This document shows, in pieces, positions 1-5,668 of a stretch of 6,400 nucleotides of DNA (the stretch's first letter is position 1; each line of letters opens with the position of its first letter). The notes below the pieces were generated by a model. That model made no database searches and was not told the origin of the DNA. It saw nothing but the letters and a program-made list of their open reading frames with translations. This stretch comes from ZC4RG36 sp964652205 (GTDB lineage: Bacteria; Chloroflexota; Anaerolineae; Aggregatilineales; Phototrophicaceae). Both the position numbers and the translations under genes were made by a program. Location of the stretch: NCBI GenBank assembly GCA_964652205.1, contig CAZZAO010000199.1, forward strand, positions 1 to 6,400. Direction: 5' to 3'.

Positions 1-1
1 A

Positions 2-100
2 ACCGATATGAGCTTTCTTGAAACTCCGATCAAATTTGATGCGTTTGCCCTGACGGATATCGGGATAACTGTTGAGGGAAGCTATGTCGTCAGGGCATAA
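2..100 (+). CDS. C-terminal end of an unidentified protein (partial)
   Basis: An open frame enters from the left edge and ends at TAA 98-100, giving 32 residues that end in EGSYVVRA. The composition looks like plausible protein (alternating hydrophobic residues such as FALTDIGITVEGSYVV), but no family is recognisable from so short a piece. The LTDIG stretch faintly resembles the first helix of an AraC second helix-turn-helix motif, which would link it to the AraC-like remnant just downstream in another frame. The spacing does not fit an intact motif, so the two are listed separately. It may be the true end of a gene outside the window or chance. Confidence 0.3.
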   Translation, partial: TDMSFLETPIKFDAFALTDIGITVEGSYVVRA

Positions 101-261
101 TCGCCTATAATGTTAATAACCTGATCCGCGAATTTAAGTCTTTTGCACACTGTACACCGCGCGATTTCGCCGCTGCTGCGCCGACCTATTTTGAACTTCG
201 GCAAAATGAAGATGGGTGCGATTTCATGAAGCATTACTTTAACTTATCTTACGCAGGGTAA
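76..261 (+). pseudogene. Remnant of an AraC-family regulator C-terminus
   Basis: The frame open from 76 to TAA 259-261 reads NNLIREFKSFAHCTPRDF from base 115. This matches the recognition helix and tail of the AraC/XylS DNA-binding domain, whose usual form is roughly DQSHLIREFKxFTGxTPxxF. Nothing upstream in this frame supplies the rest: a TGA at 73-75 closes it and there is no start codon with a ribosome binding site. An intact member would need about 200 or more residues before this point. I therefore read it as a decayed 5'-truncated fragment, about 36 residues of recognisable or tail sequence followed by about 12 of uncertain origin. The alternative is a chance resemblance in a noncoding spacer. 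The AT-rich composition, unlike the genes further right, fits a decaying or acquired segment. Confidence 0.4.
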
Positions 262-361
262 GGCAGGAAGCTCGTCGAGGAGTTCGAGGCGCATTCCTGT
301 TCGGTCGGCGGAGCTATGATCTCCTGGCTCCTGAGGCGTCATGGAGTTGGGCAGCAGCCCC

Positions 362-367
362 AAAGGA
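362..367 (+). promoter_or_regulatory. Ribosome binding site of the DHFR-like gene
   Basis: AAAGGA lies 9 bases before the ATG at 377 and supports that start. The stretch 262-361 before it holds no gene I can support. An overlapping open frame beginning at 316 is in a different phase and encodes no recognisable protein. Confidence 0.55.
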
Positions 368-376
368 TAAATTCTC

Positions 377-988
377 ATGCAGGAACTGTTAGTGGACTTC
401 ATCACCTCGCTGGATGGTTACGGCGGCGCGGAAGGGTGGCCCGGTTGGTGGGGGCTGGAAGGCCCCGAATATCTCAACTGGCTCGGTCAGGAGTCCGAAC
501 GCAATTATACGATCCTGATGGGAGCGAACACCTACCGTGAAATGCTCGGATTCACCGCTCAAGTTGGGACAGCGGAATCGGAGCTGGGAAGCGAAGAAGA
601 AGCCAGTCTGGATGAATTTGCCAGAGCGTCCAAGCTGGTATTCTCCTCGACGCTGCAACCGCCGCTGATGTTGGCGAATACCCGGCTCATCAATGGAGAT
701 GCGGTCGAGGTGGTGAGAACGATGAAGCAGGAAGGCAGCAGCCCGTTGACCACCCTGGGCAGCATCAGCCTGTGTCGGTCGCTTCTCAAGGCAGGCCTTG
801 TTGACCGTTTCCGGGTGGTCGTCTTCCCTGTGATTACCGGGAGCACCGGCAGCGACCGGATCTATGATGGTTATCCCGATGTTGCCCTCGATATGATTTC
901 CAGCCAAACCTTCGACGGCAGGATTCAACTGCTGGAGTATGTCCCCAGAGTGCTTGCCGGCCCGCCGGGCGTGAGCAGCCATCCCTGA
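377..988 (+). CDS. Dihydrofolate reductase family protein (RibD C-terminal domain)
   Basis: This 203-residue protein has the layout of the stand-alone RibD_C/DHFR-like reductases, which are cytosolic and use NADPH. Visible landmarks are SLDGY at residues 11-15 of the first strand, MGANTYRE at 48-55, KLVFSSTL at 86-93, and the dinucleotide-binding turn with its helix, LGSISLCRSLLKAGLVD, at 127-143. That is followed by the strand RVVVFPVITG at 146-155. The glycine-rich turn here is LGS rather than the more usual GGA/GGS, so nucleotide binding may be modified. Length fits the family (about 180-210). The start is fixed by the AAAGGA site and by the family N-terminus. These proteins are usually of unknown substrate; dihydrofolate reduction is not implied. 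It is a single-gene unit, convergent with the kinase to its right, and no functional tie to the dehydratase is evident. The first 45 residues are unusually rich in Trp and Gly (GWPGWWG at 20-26), as in several relatives. Confidence 0.88.
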   Translation: MQELLVDFITSLDGYGGAEGWPGWWGLEGPEYLNWLGQESERNYTILMGANTYREMLGFTAQVGTAESELGSEEEASLDEFARASKLVFSSTLQPPLMLANTRLINGDAVEVVRTMKQEGSSPLTTLGSISLCRSLLKAGLVDRFRVVVFPVITGSTGSDRIYDGYPDVALDMISSQTFDGRIQLLEYVPRVLAGPPGVSSHP

Positions 989-997
989 AGTCAGGGA
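982..997 (+). terminator. Hairpin overlapping the stop of the DHFR-like gene
   Basis: TCCCTGA (982-988) and TCAGGGA (991-997) form an inverted repeat of 7 bases with a 2-base centre, which physically folds as about 6 pairs with a 4-base loop. It includes the TGA stop codon. No T-run follows on the plus strand, so it is a weak candidate for factor-independent termination and may only stabilise the 3' end of the message. Confidence 0.3.
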
Positions 998-1080
998 ACA
1001 TTAACCCGCTGTAGGCTGCCGAAGGGCAAAACGCTCCAGGTTTATCGGCCTAACGGACGCTCGCAGTACGCGCCGCGATA

Positions 1081-1099
1081 GGGGCGGCTTGCCCCGCCC
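1081..1099. repeat. GC-rich intergenic palindrome
   Basis: GGGCGG (1082-1087) pairs with CCGCCC (1094-1099) around a 6-base loop, inside the gap between two convergent genes. The wording (preceded by CGATA, with a run of G, a GGCTTGCC core and a run of C) resembles short dispersed palindromes I recall from Chloroflexota intergenic regions. Only one copy is in the window, so dispersal cannot be shown here. Confidence 0.35.
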
Positions 1100-1111
1100 G
1101 CTCGAATAGAA

Positions 1112-1135
1112 CAATCAGCGCAAGAACGCTGATTG
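1112..1135 (-). terminator. Probable transcription terminator of the FGGY kinase gene
   Basis: CAATCAGCG (1112-1120) and CGCTGATTG (1127-1135) are a perfect 9-base inverted repeat with a 6-base loop, starting about 28 bases after the kinase stop. Read on the minus strand the stem is followed by TTCTATTC, a T-rich but interrupted tail. Position and stem quality favour a terminator; the imperfect T-run keeps confidence moderate. Because the stem is symmetrical it could also act on read-through from the DHFR-like gene. Confidence 0.5.
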
Positions 1136-1163
1136 AACGCAGTGGCTGAAAATATTGCTGATT

Positions 1164-2699
1164 TTATTTTCCCGCTGTCGTTAGCGCCGTCAGGCGGCGC
1201 AGATGCGGCTGGAGCGCTGGATAGAGTTCGCGGTAGACCTCGAACAGCCGTGAGTACGTTTCGACAGCCGCGGCATCGGGCGTGAAGGCGCGCGCGGTCG
1301 AGGTCATCGACGCGGCAGCCTGCCGGACGTCGGCGTACCAGCCGACTGCCGCCGCCGCCAGAATGGCCGCGCCGAGACTGGTCGCTTCCGGCGTCCCGGC
1401 GCGGCGCACCGGACGCCCGGCGACATCGGCGACGATCTGACACCAGACGGCGCTGCGCGCCCCGCCGCCCATCAGAATCAGGTCGTCAATCGGCTGGCCG
1501 GTGGCGGCAGCGATGCTGTCGAGCGCCAACCGTTCCTCGTAGGCCACGCCTTCCATAATGGCGCGAAAGAAATGCTCGCGCCGATGAGCTGCCGTCCAGC
1601 CAACGGTGATCCCGGTCGCGGACGGGTCCCAGTACGGCGAGAGGACGCCGCTCCAGTAGGGAACCAGCATCAGGCCGAGCGCGCCCGGCGGCACTTTCGC
1701 CGCCGCTGCTTCGAGCAGTTCCTCGGCGGATAGCGGCAGGTTGAGGCCGCGCACGTCCGGCCCGAACTGCTCGACGAACCAACTGACCGTGAACGTCCCC
1801 GATGACAGCACTTCTTCCGCCACGAAAGCGCCCGCAATCGGCGAGCAGAGGGTGCGAAAGGCGCGGCTGGTGACATAGCTTTCGGAATGCGCGCCGGAAA
1901 CCATCGCCGTGCCGAGATTCATATAGGCGCGGTTCGGCGCTGTGATATTCGCGCCCAGTCCGGCGCACTGGCCGTCGCCTGCCCCGGCGATCACCGGCAG
2001 CCCGACCGGCAGATGACACTGCTCGGCAGCGCGGGACGTGACCGTGCCGATCACGCTTCCCGCCGCGACGATCTCCGGCAGCTTGCCCGCGTCGATGCCG
2101 AGCGTCGCCAGCAGGTCGGTCGCCCACGTCCCGCGCGCCATATCGACCAGACCGAGCGGGTCGGCGCAGGCGAGGCTGGTGGCGAAACGGTCGGTCAGAC
2201 GGTGGACGAGGAAGCCGTGTGCTTCGAGGAACTTATGCGCCCGCTCGACGACTTCCGGCTGATGCTCGTGCAGCCAGACGAGCCTGGGCAGCGCCGACGT
2301 CGCCGCCGGGCCTTTGCCGGTCAGCCGGTGCAGGGCGTCGAGGCCGATACGTTCATCCAGCTCATTGACCTGCGCCCGCGCCCGCAGATCGAGCCAGAGC
2401 AGCGCGTTATGGATCGGGCTGCCGGACTCATCGACCGGGACGAAGGTTTCGCGCTGGTTGGTGAGGCAGACGGCGGCGATCCGGTCAGCGCTGATCTGCG
2501 TCGTCAGTCGATGCAGGACAGCGCAGAGCGCGTCCCACCAGTCGTCGGCGTTCTGTTCATACCAGTTCGGCTGCGGCGAATGCATCGGATAGCTGGCGCG
2601 GCTCTCGGCGACCGGCTGACCGGCGCGATTCCAGGCGATTCCTTTGCAGGCAGTCGTGCTGCTGTCGACGCCGATGACCAGATCACGGGTTGGGGACAT
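1164..2699 (-). CDS. FGGY-family carbohydrate (sugar or polyol) kinase
   Basis: This is a 511-residue cytosolic kinase of the hexokinase/actin ATPase fold, the usual FGGY length, transferring phosphate from ATP to a sugar or polyol. Residues 8-20 (VIGVDSSTTACKG) form the first phosphate loop. TNQRE at 80-84 and W102 sit where glycerol kinase contacts glycerol, and Asp242 in AGAGDGQ at 238-244 is the expected catalytic base. GGGARS at 411-416 is the second phosphate/adenosine motif, and EATSLGAAILA at 438-448 is the conserved C-terminal helix. The glycerol-kinase Tyr of the substrate site is not evident near 131-137 (PAATSAL), so xylulose, glycerol or another polyol all remain possible. The start at 2699 is preferred over an in-frame ATG 12 codons upstream because the family begins just before the phosphate loop. 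GAGAGA lies 7 bases before it (2707-2712). It is divergent from the dehydratase gene, suggesting a shared polyol pathway or shared control, which is inference. Overall G/C-rich codon use matches the dehydratase. Confidence 0.9.
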   Translation of the reverse strand: MSPTRDLVIGVDSSTTACKGIAWNRAGQPVAESRASYPMHSPQPNWYEQNADDWWDALCAVLHRLTTQISADRIAAVCLTNQRETFVPVDESGSPIHNALLWLDLRARAQVNELDERIGLDALHRLTGKGPAATSALPRLVWLHEHQPEVVERAHKFLEAHGFLVHRLTDRFATSLACADPLGLVDMARGTWATDLLATLGIDAGKLPEIVAAGSVIGTVTSRAAEQCHLPVGLPVIAGAGDGQCAGLGANITAPNRAYMNLGTAMVSGAHSESYVTSRAFRTLCSPIAGAFVAEEVLSSGTFTVSWFVEQFGPDVRGLNLPLSAEELLEAAAAKVPPGALGLMLVPYWSGVLSPYWDPSATGITVGWTAAHRREHFFRAIMEGVAYEERLALDSIAAATGQPIDDLILMGGGARSAVWCQIVADVAGRPVRRAGTPEATSLGAAILAAAAVGWYADVRQAAASMTSTARAFTPDAAAVETYSRLFEVYRELYPALQPHLRRLTALTTAGK

Positions 2700-2733
2700 G
2701 GAGGTTTCTCTCGCCAGTGGCGCGAAGCAGGCC

Positions 2734-2762
2734 AATTTCTCTCAATCGTACCACCATGTCAA
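2734..2762 (-). promoter_or_regulatory. Candidate promoter of the kinase gene
   Basis: On the minus strand, a consensus TTGACA -35 element occupies 2762-2757. Seventeen bases later the -10 position (2739-2734) reads GAAATT, a poor match to TATAAT. Transcription would start about 30 bases before the kinase ATG. The perfect -35 and the geometry support it; the weak -10 suggests an activator or a chance -35. Confidence 0.35.
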
Positions 2763-2812
2763 GAGATTGATCGCAGTGTGACGCGGAAAGCAGGTATCAT
2801 GATAGGACTGAG

Positions 2813-2841
2813 TTCACAGATTGTTTTAAGCTCGTTATCTT
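2813..2841 (+). promoter_or_regulatory. Candidate promoter of the dehydratase operon
   Basis: TTCACA (2813-2818, five of six bases of the -35 consensus) is followed after 17 bases by TATCTT (2836-2841, four of six of the -10). Transcription would start near 2848, leaving a leader of about 17 bases that includes the GGAG site. If this promoter is used, the upstream in-frame ATG at 2799 cannot be the start codon. The surrounding T-rich stretch stands out from the GC-rich genes on both sides. Confidence 0.35.
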
Positions 2842-2852
2842 TATCTTTTTCT

Positions 2853-2856
2853 GGAG
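2853..2856 (+). promoter_or_regulatory. Ribosome binding site that selects GTG 2865
   Basis: GGAG is separated by 8 bases from the GTG at 2865. The start is confirmed by alignment of the following residues (RRFALLADRPIN) with the first residues of the Klebsiella diol dehydratase large subunit. Confidence 0.65.
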
Positions 2857-2864
2857 CAGTACAG

Positions 2865-5108
2865 GTGACGAATAGAAAATCGCGCCGATTTGCGCTGCTG
2901 GCGGATCGACCGATCAATCGTGAGACGTTCATCGAAACGTGGCCGGAAGCCGGTCTGTCGGTCGCGGACAGCCCCTACGATCCCGCGCCGAGCCTGCGGA
3001 TCGAAAACGGCGTCGTGATCGAGATGGACGGGCGGGCGCAGGTCGATTTCGACATGATCGACCGCTTTATCGCCGCCCACGCGCTCGATCTGGCGGTCGC
3101 TGAAGAAGCGATGGCGACGCCGTCGCAAACGCTGGCGCGGATGCTGGTCGATATCAACGTCCCGGCGGACGCGGCGCGGCGGCTGGTGCTCGGCTGCACC
3201 GCCGCCAAACTGGTCGAGATTATGCGCCATCTCAACGTGCTTGAGATGATGATGGGCCTCGCCAAAATGCGCGTCCGACGGACGCCAGCCAATCAGGCGC
3301 ATGTCACCAACTGGCGCGAGCATCCGGCGCTGCTGGCCGCCGACGCGGCTGAGGCGGCGCTGCGCGGCTTCGCCGAAATCGAGACGACGGTGCGCGTGGC
3401 CCGCAATGCGCCGCTCAACGCGCTGGCGATTCTGGTCGGCTCGCAGACCGGGTGCGGCGGCGTGCTGACTCAATGCGCGGTCGAGGAATCGCTCGGCTTG
3501 CAGCTTGGGATGCGCGGCCTGACGACTTACGCCGAGACGCTCTCGGTCTACGGGACAGAGCGCGTATTCATCGATGGCGATGATACGCCGTGGTCGAAAG
3601 CCTTCCTCAACTCATGCTACGCCTCGCGCGGCGTCAAGACGCGCTTCACGTCCGGGACAGGCTCGGAAGCGTTGATGGGGCAGGCCGAGCAGAAGTCGAT
3701 GCTCTATCTGGAAGCGCGCTGCCTGCTGGTGACGCGCGGCGCGGGCAGCCAGGGCGTGCAGAACGGCTCGATCTCGTGTATCGCGCTGCCGGAATCGCTG
3801 GCGGGCGGCGTGCGCGCCGTCATCGCCGAAAATCTGCTGGCGTCGATGCTCGGTCTGGAATGCGCGTCTGGCAATGACGCGCTGGCTTCGCATTCCGACA
3901 TTCGTAAGACGGCCAAGCTGATGCTTCAGTTCATCCCCGGCACCGACTTCATTTTCTCCGGCTACAGCGCCGTCCCGAAGCTTGATAACCTGTTCGGCGG
4001 CGGCAATTTCGACGCCGAGGACTTCGACGATTACAACGTGCTTCAGCGCGATATGCAGGTTGACGGCGGGCTGAGGCCGATCACCGAGGACGCCGCGCTC
4101 GCTATCCGGCTGGAAGCGGCGCGGGCGATGCAGGCGATTTATGGGCGGCTCGACTTCCCGCCGATCACTGACGAGGAAGTTGAAGCGGCGACTGTCGCCC
4201 ACGGCAGCGCCGACATGCCGCCGCGCGATCTGGTCGCCGATCTGGCGGCGGCGGATGGCTTTCTCGCGGGCAGCACCGGTTTGCTCGACGTTATCAGGGC
4301 GCTGGCTGAGTCAGGTTTCGAGCGGATCGCCGCCAACCTGATGGAGATGGCACGGCAGCGCGTCATCGGCGACTATCTTCAGCCGTCGGCGATCTTCGAC
4401 GGCGATTTTCACGTCCTGAGCGGCTTCAACGACCGCAACGATTATCAGGGGCCGGGAACCGGCTACCGCGTCGGCGGCGAGCGCTGGGCCGAAATCCAGC
4501 GGATTCCGCAGCAGAAGAAGCCGGATAACTTTATCGAGGATCAGATCGGGACGCCATTAGAGACGCTGATCGAAATTGGCCCGGCGGAGCGCGGCACGCA
4601 GCCCGAAGTCGTGGTCGGCGTCGGCCCGGCTTTTGGAACCGGCCTGATTCGCACCATCGGCGGGCTGAAGCACGAGGACGTACTGGCGGCGATTCTGACC
4701 GGCGTCGCCAGAGAAAACATGCTGGCGCGGGTGGTCAAGGTTTATCACACCGCCGACTGCGCCGCGATTGGCTACGTGGCGGCGCGCCTGAGCGGGAGCG
4801 GCATCGGCATCGGCCTGCAATCGCGCGGGACGGCGGTCATCCACAGGAAGACGCTGGCGCGGCTCAATAATCTGGAACTGTTCTCGCAGTCGCCGAGCCT
4901 GACGCTTGACACCTACGAAGCGATGGGCCGGAACGCCGCGCGCTACGCCGCCGGGCTGCCGGTTAAGCCGGTAGCTGTCAAAATCGACAACACCGCCCGG
5001 CTGCGGCTGATCGTCAAGACGACGCTGCTGCACCGGCGCGAGATGGAGCACGTCCGCGCCGCTACGCTGCCGACTGAACTGCTGTTCAACTGGGAGCCGG
5101 AGCTTTAG
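2865..5108 (+). CDS. pduCD: B12-dependent diol/glycerol dehydratase, fused large and medium subunits
   Basis: This 747-residue protein joins two subunits normally made from separate genes. Residues 1-555 are a full large (alpha, PduC/DhaB1) subunit, the radical TIM barrel. It ends at the RIPQQKKPDN region, level with the normal C-terminus of the 554-residue Klebsiella protein. Residues 566-747 are the medium (beta, PduD) subunit, starting at about Klebsiella beta residue 47 and carrying LSGSGIGIGLQSRGTAVIH at 642-660. The enzyme uses adenosylcobalamin to turn 1,2-diols or glycerol into aldehydes. Catalytic and metal-site residues (Klebsiella numbers in brackets) are present: Gln144 (141), His146 (143), Glu173 (170), Glu224 (221), Gln299 (296), Asp338 (335), Ser365 (362). 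Two changes stand out: Ala339 replaces Gln336 of the substrate pocket, and Arg654 replaces the cobalamin-contacting beta Lys135. The beta N-terminal extension, whose first 18 or so residues target enteric PduD to microcompartments, is replaced by a linker of about 12 residues. Glycerol versus propanediol specificity cannot be decided from sequence. Confidence 0.95.
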   Translation: MTNRKSRRFALLADRPINRETFIETWPEAGLSVADSPYDPAPSLRIENGVVIEMDGRAQVDFDMIDRFIAAHALDLAVAEEAMATPSQTLARMLVDINVPADAARRLVLGCTAAKLVEIMRHLNVLEMMMGLAKMRVRRTPANQAHVTNWREHPALLAADAAEAALRGFAEIETTVRVARNAPLNALAILVGSQTGCGGVLTQCAVEESLGLQLGMRGLTTYAETLSVYGTERVFIDGDDTPWSKAFLNSCYASRGVKTRFTSGTGSEALMGQAEQKSMLYLEARCLLVTRGAGSQGVQNGSISCIALPESLAGGVRAVIAENLLASMLGLECASGNDALASHSDIRKTAKLMLQFIPGTDFIFSGYSAVPKLDNLFGGGNFDAEDFDDYNVLQRDMQVDGGLRPITEDAALAIRLEAARAMQAIYGRLDFPPITDEEVEAATVAHGSADMPPRDLVADLAAADGFLAGSTGLLDVIRALAESGFERIAANLMEMARQRVIGDYLQPSAIFDGDFHVLSGFNDRNDYQGPGTGYRVGGERWAEIQRIPQQKKPDNFIEDQIGTPLETLIEIGPAERGTQPEVVVGVGPAFGTGLIRTIGGLKHEDVLAAILTGVARENMLARVVKVYHTADCAAIGYVAARLSGSGIGIGLQSRGTAVIHRKTLARLNNLELFSQSPSLTLDTYEAMGRNAARYAAGLPVKPVAVKIDNTARLRLIVKTTLLHRREMEHVRAATLPTELLFNWEPEL

Positions 5109-5115
5109 GCCCTCA

Positions 5116-5130
5116 CCCTCAGGACGAGGG
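5116..5130. repeat. Short inverted repeat after the fusion gene
   Basis: CCCTC (5116-5120) and GAGGG (5126-5130) flank a 5-base loop, 8 bases after the stop codon. The string CCCTCACCCTC followed by GAGGGAGAAAAG resembles a common dispersed intergenic repeat I recall in Chloroflexota and cyanobacteria. There is no T-run, so it is unlikely to stop transcription into the small-subunit gene. Confidence 0.35.
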
Positions 5131-5156
5131 AGAAAAGTGGGGCGGTGATTTTTCGT

Positions 5157-5178
5157 CGGGTATGAGGCCTCATGCCCG
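5157..5178. repeat. Near-perfect 22-base palindrome between dehydratase genes
   Basis: The sequence is centred at 5167/5168 with a perfect 12-base core, ATGAGGCCTCAT (5162-5173). Its arms extend to CGGG and CCCG with a single mismatched pair (T5161 against G5174, a wobble in RNA). It lies 49 bases after the fusion stop and 47 before the small-subunit ATG. It could be a protein-binding operator or, in RNA, a hairpin that modulates small-subunit expression. Lack of a T-run argues against a terminator. Confidence 0.45.
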
Positions 5179-5224
5179 GCATTTTCATGGCTATCCCGAT
5201 CAGGTTGTTGTGGAGCGAGACTGA

Positions 5225-5608
5225 ATGGCCGAGGCTGATAATCACCAGATCCGCGCGGTGAGCGGGCGACCGCTGGACGCCGTGACGCTCGACGTGCTGA
5301 TGGTGGGCGAATTGAGCGCTGACGACATCCGTATTCACGGCGAGACGCTGCGCGCTCAGGCCGAGGTGGCGCGGGCGGCAGGCTATAACCAGCTCGCGCA
5401 GAACTGGATTCGCGCCGCCGAGCTGACTGTCGTCCCGAACGATCAACTGCTCAAGACCTACGAGCTGCTGCGGCCCGAACGCTCGACCTACGCCGAGCTG
5501 ATCGCGCTGGCCGACTATCTCGAGGCGACCTATGCTGCGCTGGAGAATGCCCGCTTCATCCGCGAAGCCGCCGAAGTCTATCAGCAGCGCGGGCTGCTCC
5601 GGCGGTGA
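5225..5608 (+). CDS. pduE: B12-dependent diol/glycerol dehydratase, small subunit
   Basis: This 127-residue protein matches the small (gamma, PduE/DhaB3) subunit, a mostly helical partner that completes the dehydratase with the fused upstream product. Diagnostic segments are GRPLDAVTLDVLMVGELSAD (14-33), DIRIHGETLRAQAEVARAAG (34-53), RAAELTVVPNDQLLKTYELL (63-82), RPERST (83-88) and FIREAAEVYQQRGL (111-124). The Salmonella protein has about 173 residues. The roughly 45 missing here are all at the N-terminus, the region linked in enteric enzymes to poor solubility or packaging. GGAG at 5212-5215 lies 9 bases before the ATG and supports this start. The gene follows the fusion after 116 bases on the same strand and is probably cotranscribed, though that gap is large for an operon and contains a palindrome. 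Reactivase genes, often next in such operons, do not follow: the next genes are on the other strand. Confidence 0.93.
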   Translation: MAEADNHQIRAVSGRPLDAVTLDVLMVGELSADDIRIHGETLRAQAEVARAAGYNQLAQNWIRAAELTVVPNDQLLKTYELLRPERSTYAELIALADYLEATYAALENARFIREAAEVYQQRGLLRR

Positions 5609-5630
5609 AGATGCGCGAGATTTGTGAGGA

Positions 5631-5652
5631 GAAAAGAAAAGGCTTGTAGCCT
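5631..5652 (-). terminator. Probable terminator of hicAB
   Basis: Seventeen to eighteen bases after the hicB stop, the minus strand shows AGGCT, a 3-base loop ACA, and AGCCT (5652-5640). A T-rich tail, TTTCTTTTC (5639-5631), follows directly. Stem length is only 5 pairs, but the tail and placement between convergent genes fit a factor-independent terminator. On the plus strand no T-run follows, so it would not obviously end the dehydratase message. Confidence 0.42.
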
Positions 5653-5668
5653 ACGCGCCTTCCTGAAT

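Noticed and set aside
389..982. Minus-strand open frame covering the DHFR-like gene
   Set aside because: It is a mirror of the real gene; the plus-strand product shows clear family motifs and a ribosome site.
2700..2735. Longer kinase start at 2735
   Set aside because: It adds 12 residues ahead of the phosphate loop with no family counterpart; GAGAGA is well placed for 2699.
2799..2801. In-frame ATG as an alternative dehydratase start
   Set aside because: It would add 22 residues not found in the family, lies upstream of the candidate promoter, and has a weaker ribosome site than GTG 2865.
1887..2864. Uninterrupted 326-codon upstream extension of the dehydratase frame, antisense to the kinase
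   Set aside because: It is a by-product of GC-rich codon use on the opposite strand. Alignment and the GGAG site place the real start at GTG 2865.
2841..3473. Long minus-strand open frames inside the dehydratase gene (also 3612-4202 and 4557-5051)
   Set aside because: They are rich in Arg and low-complexity residues, match no family, and lie opposite strongly conserved coding sequence.
5109..5224. A missed small gene or split medium subunit in the gap before the small subunit
   Set aside because: No frame has a start with a ribosome site and plausible length, and the medium subunit is already complete inside the fusion.
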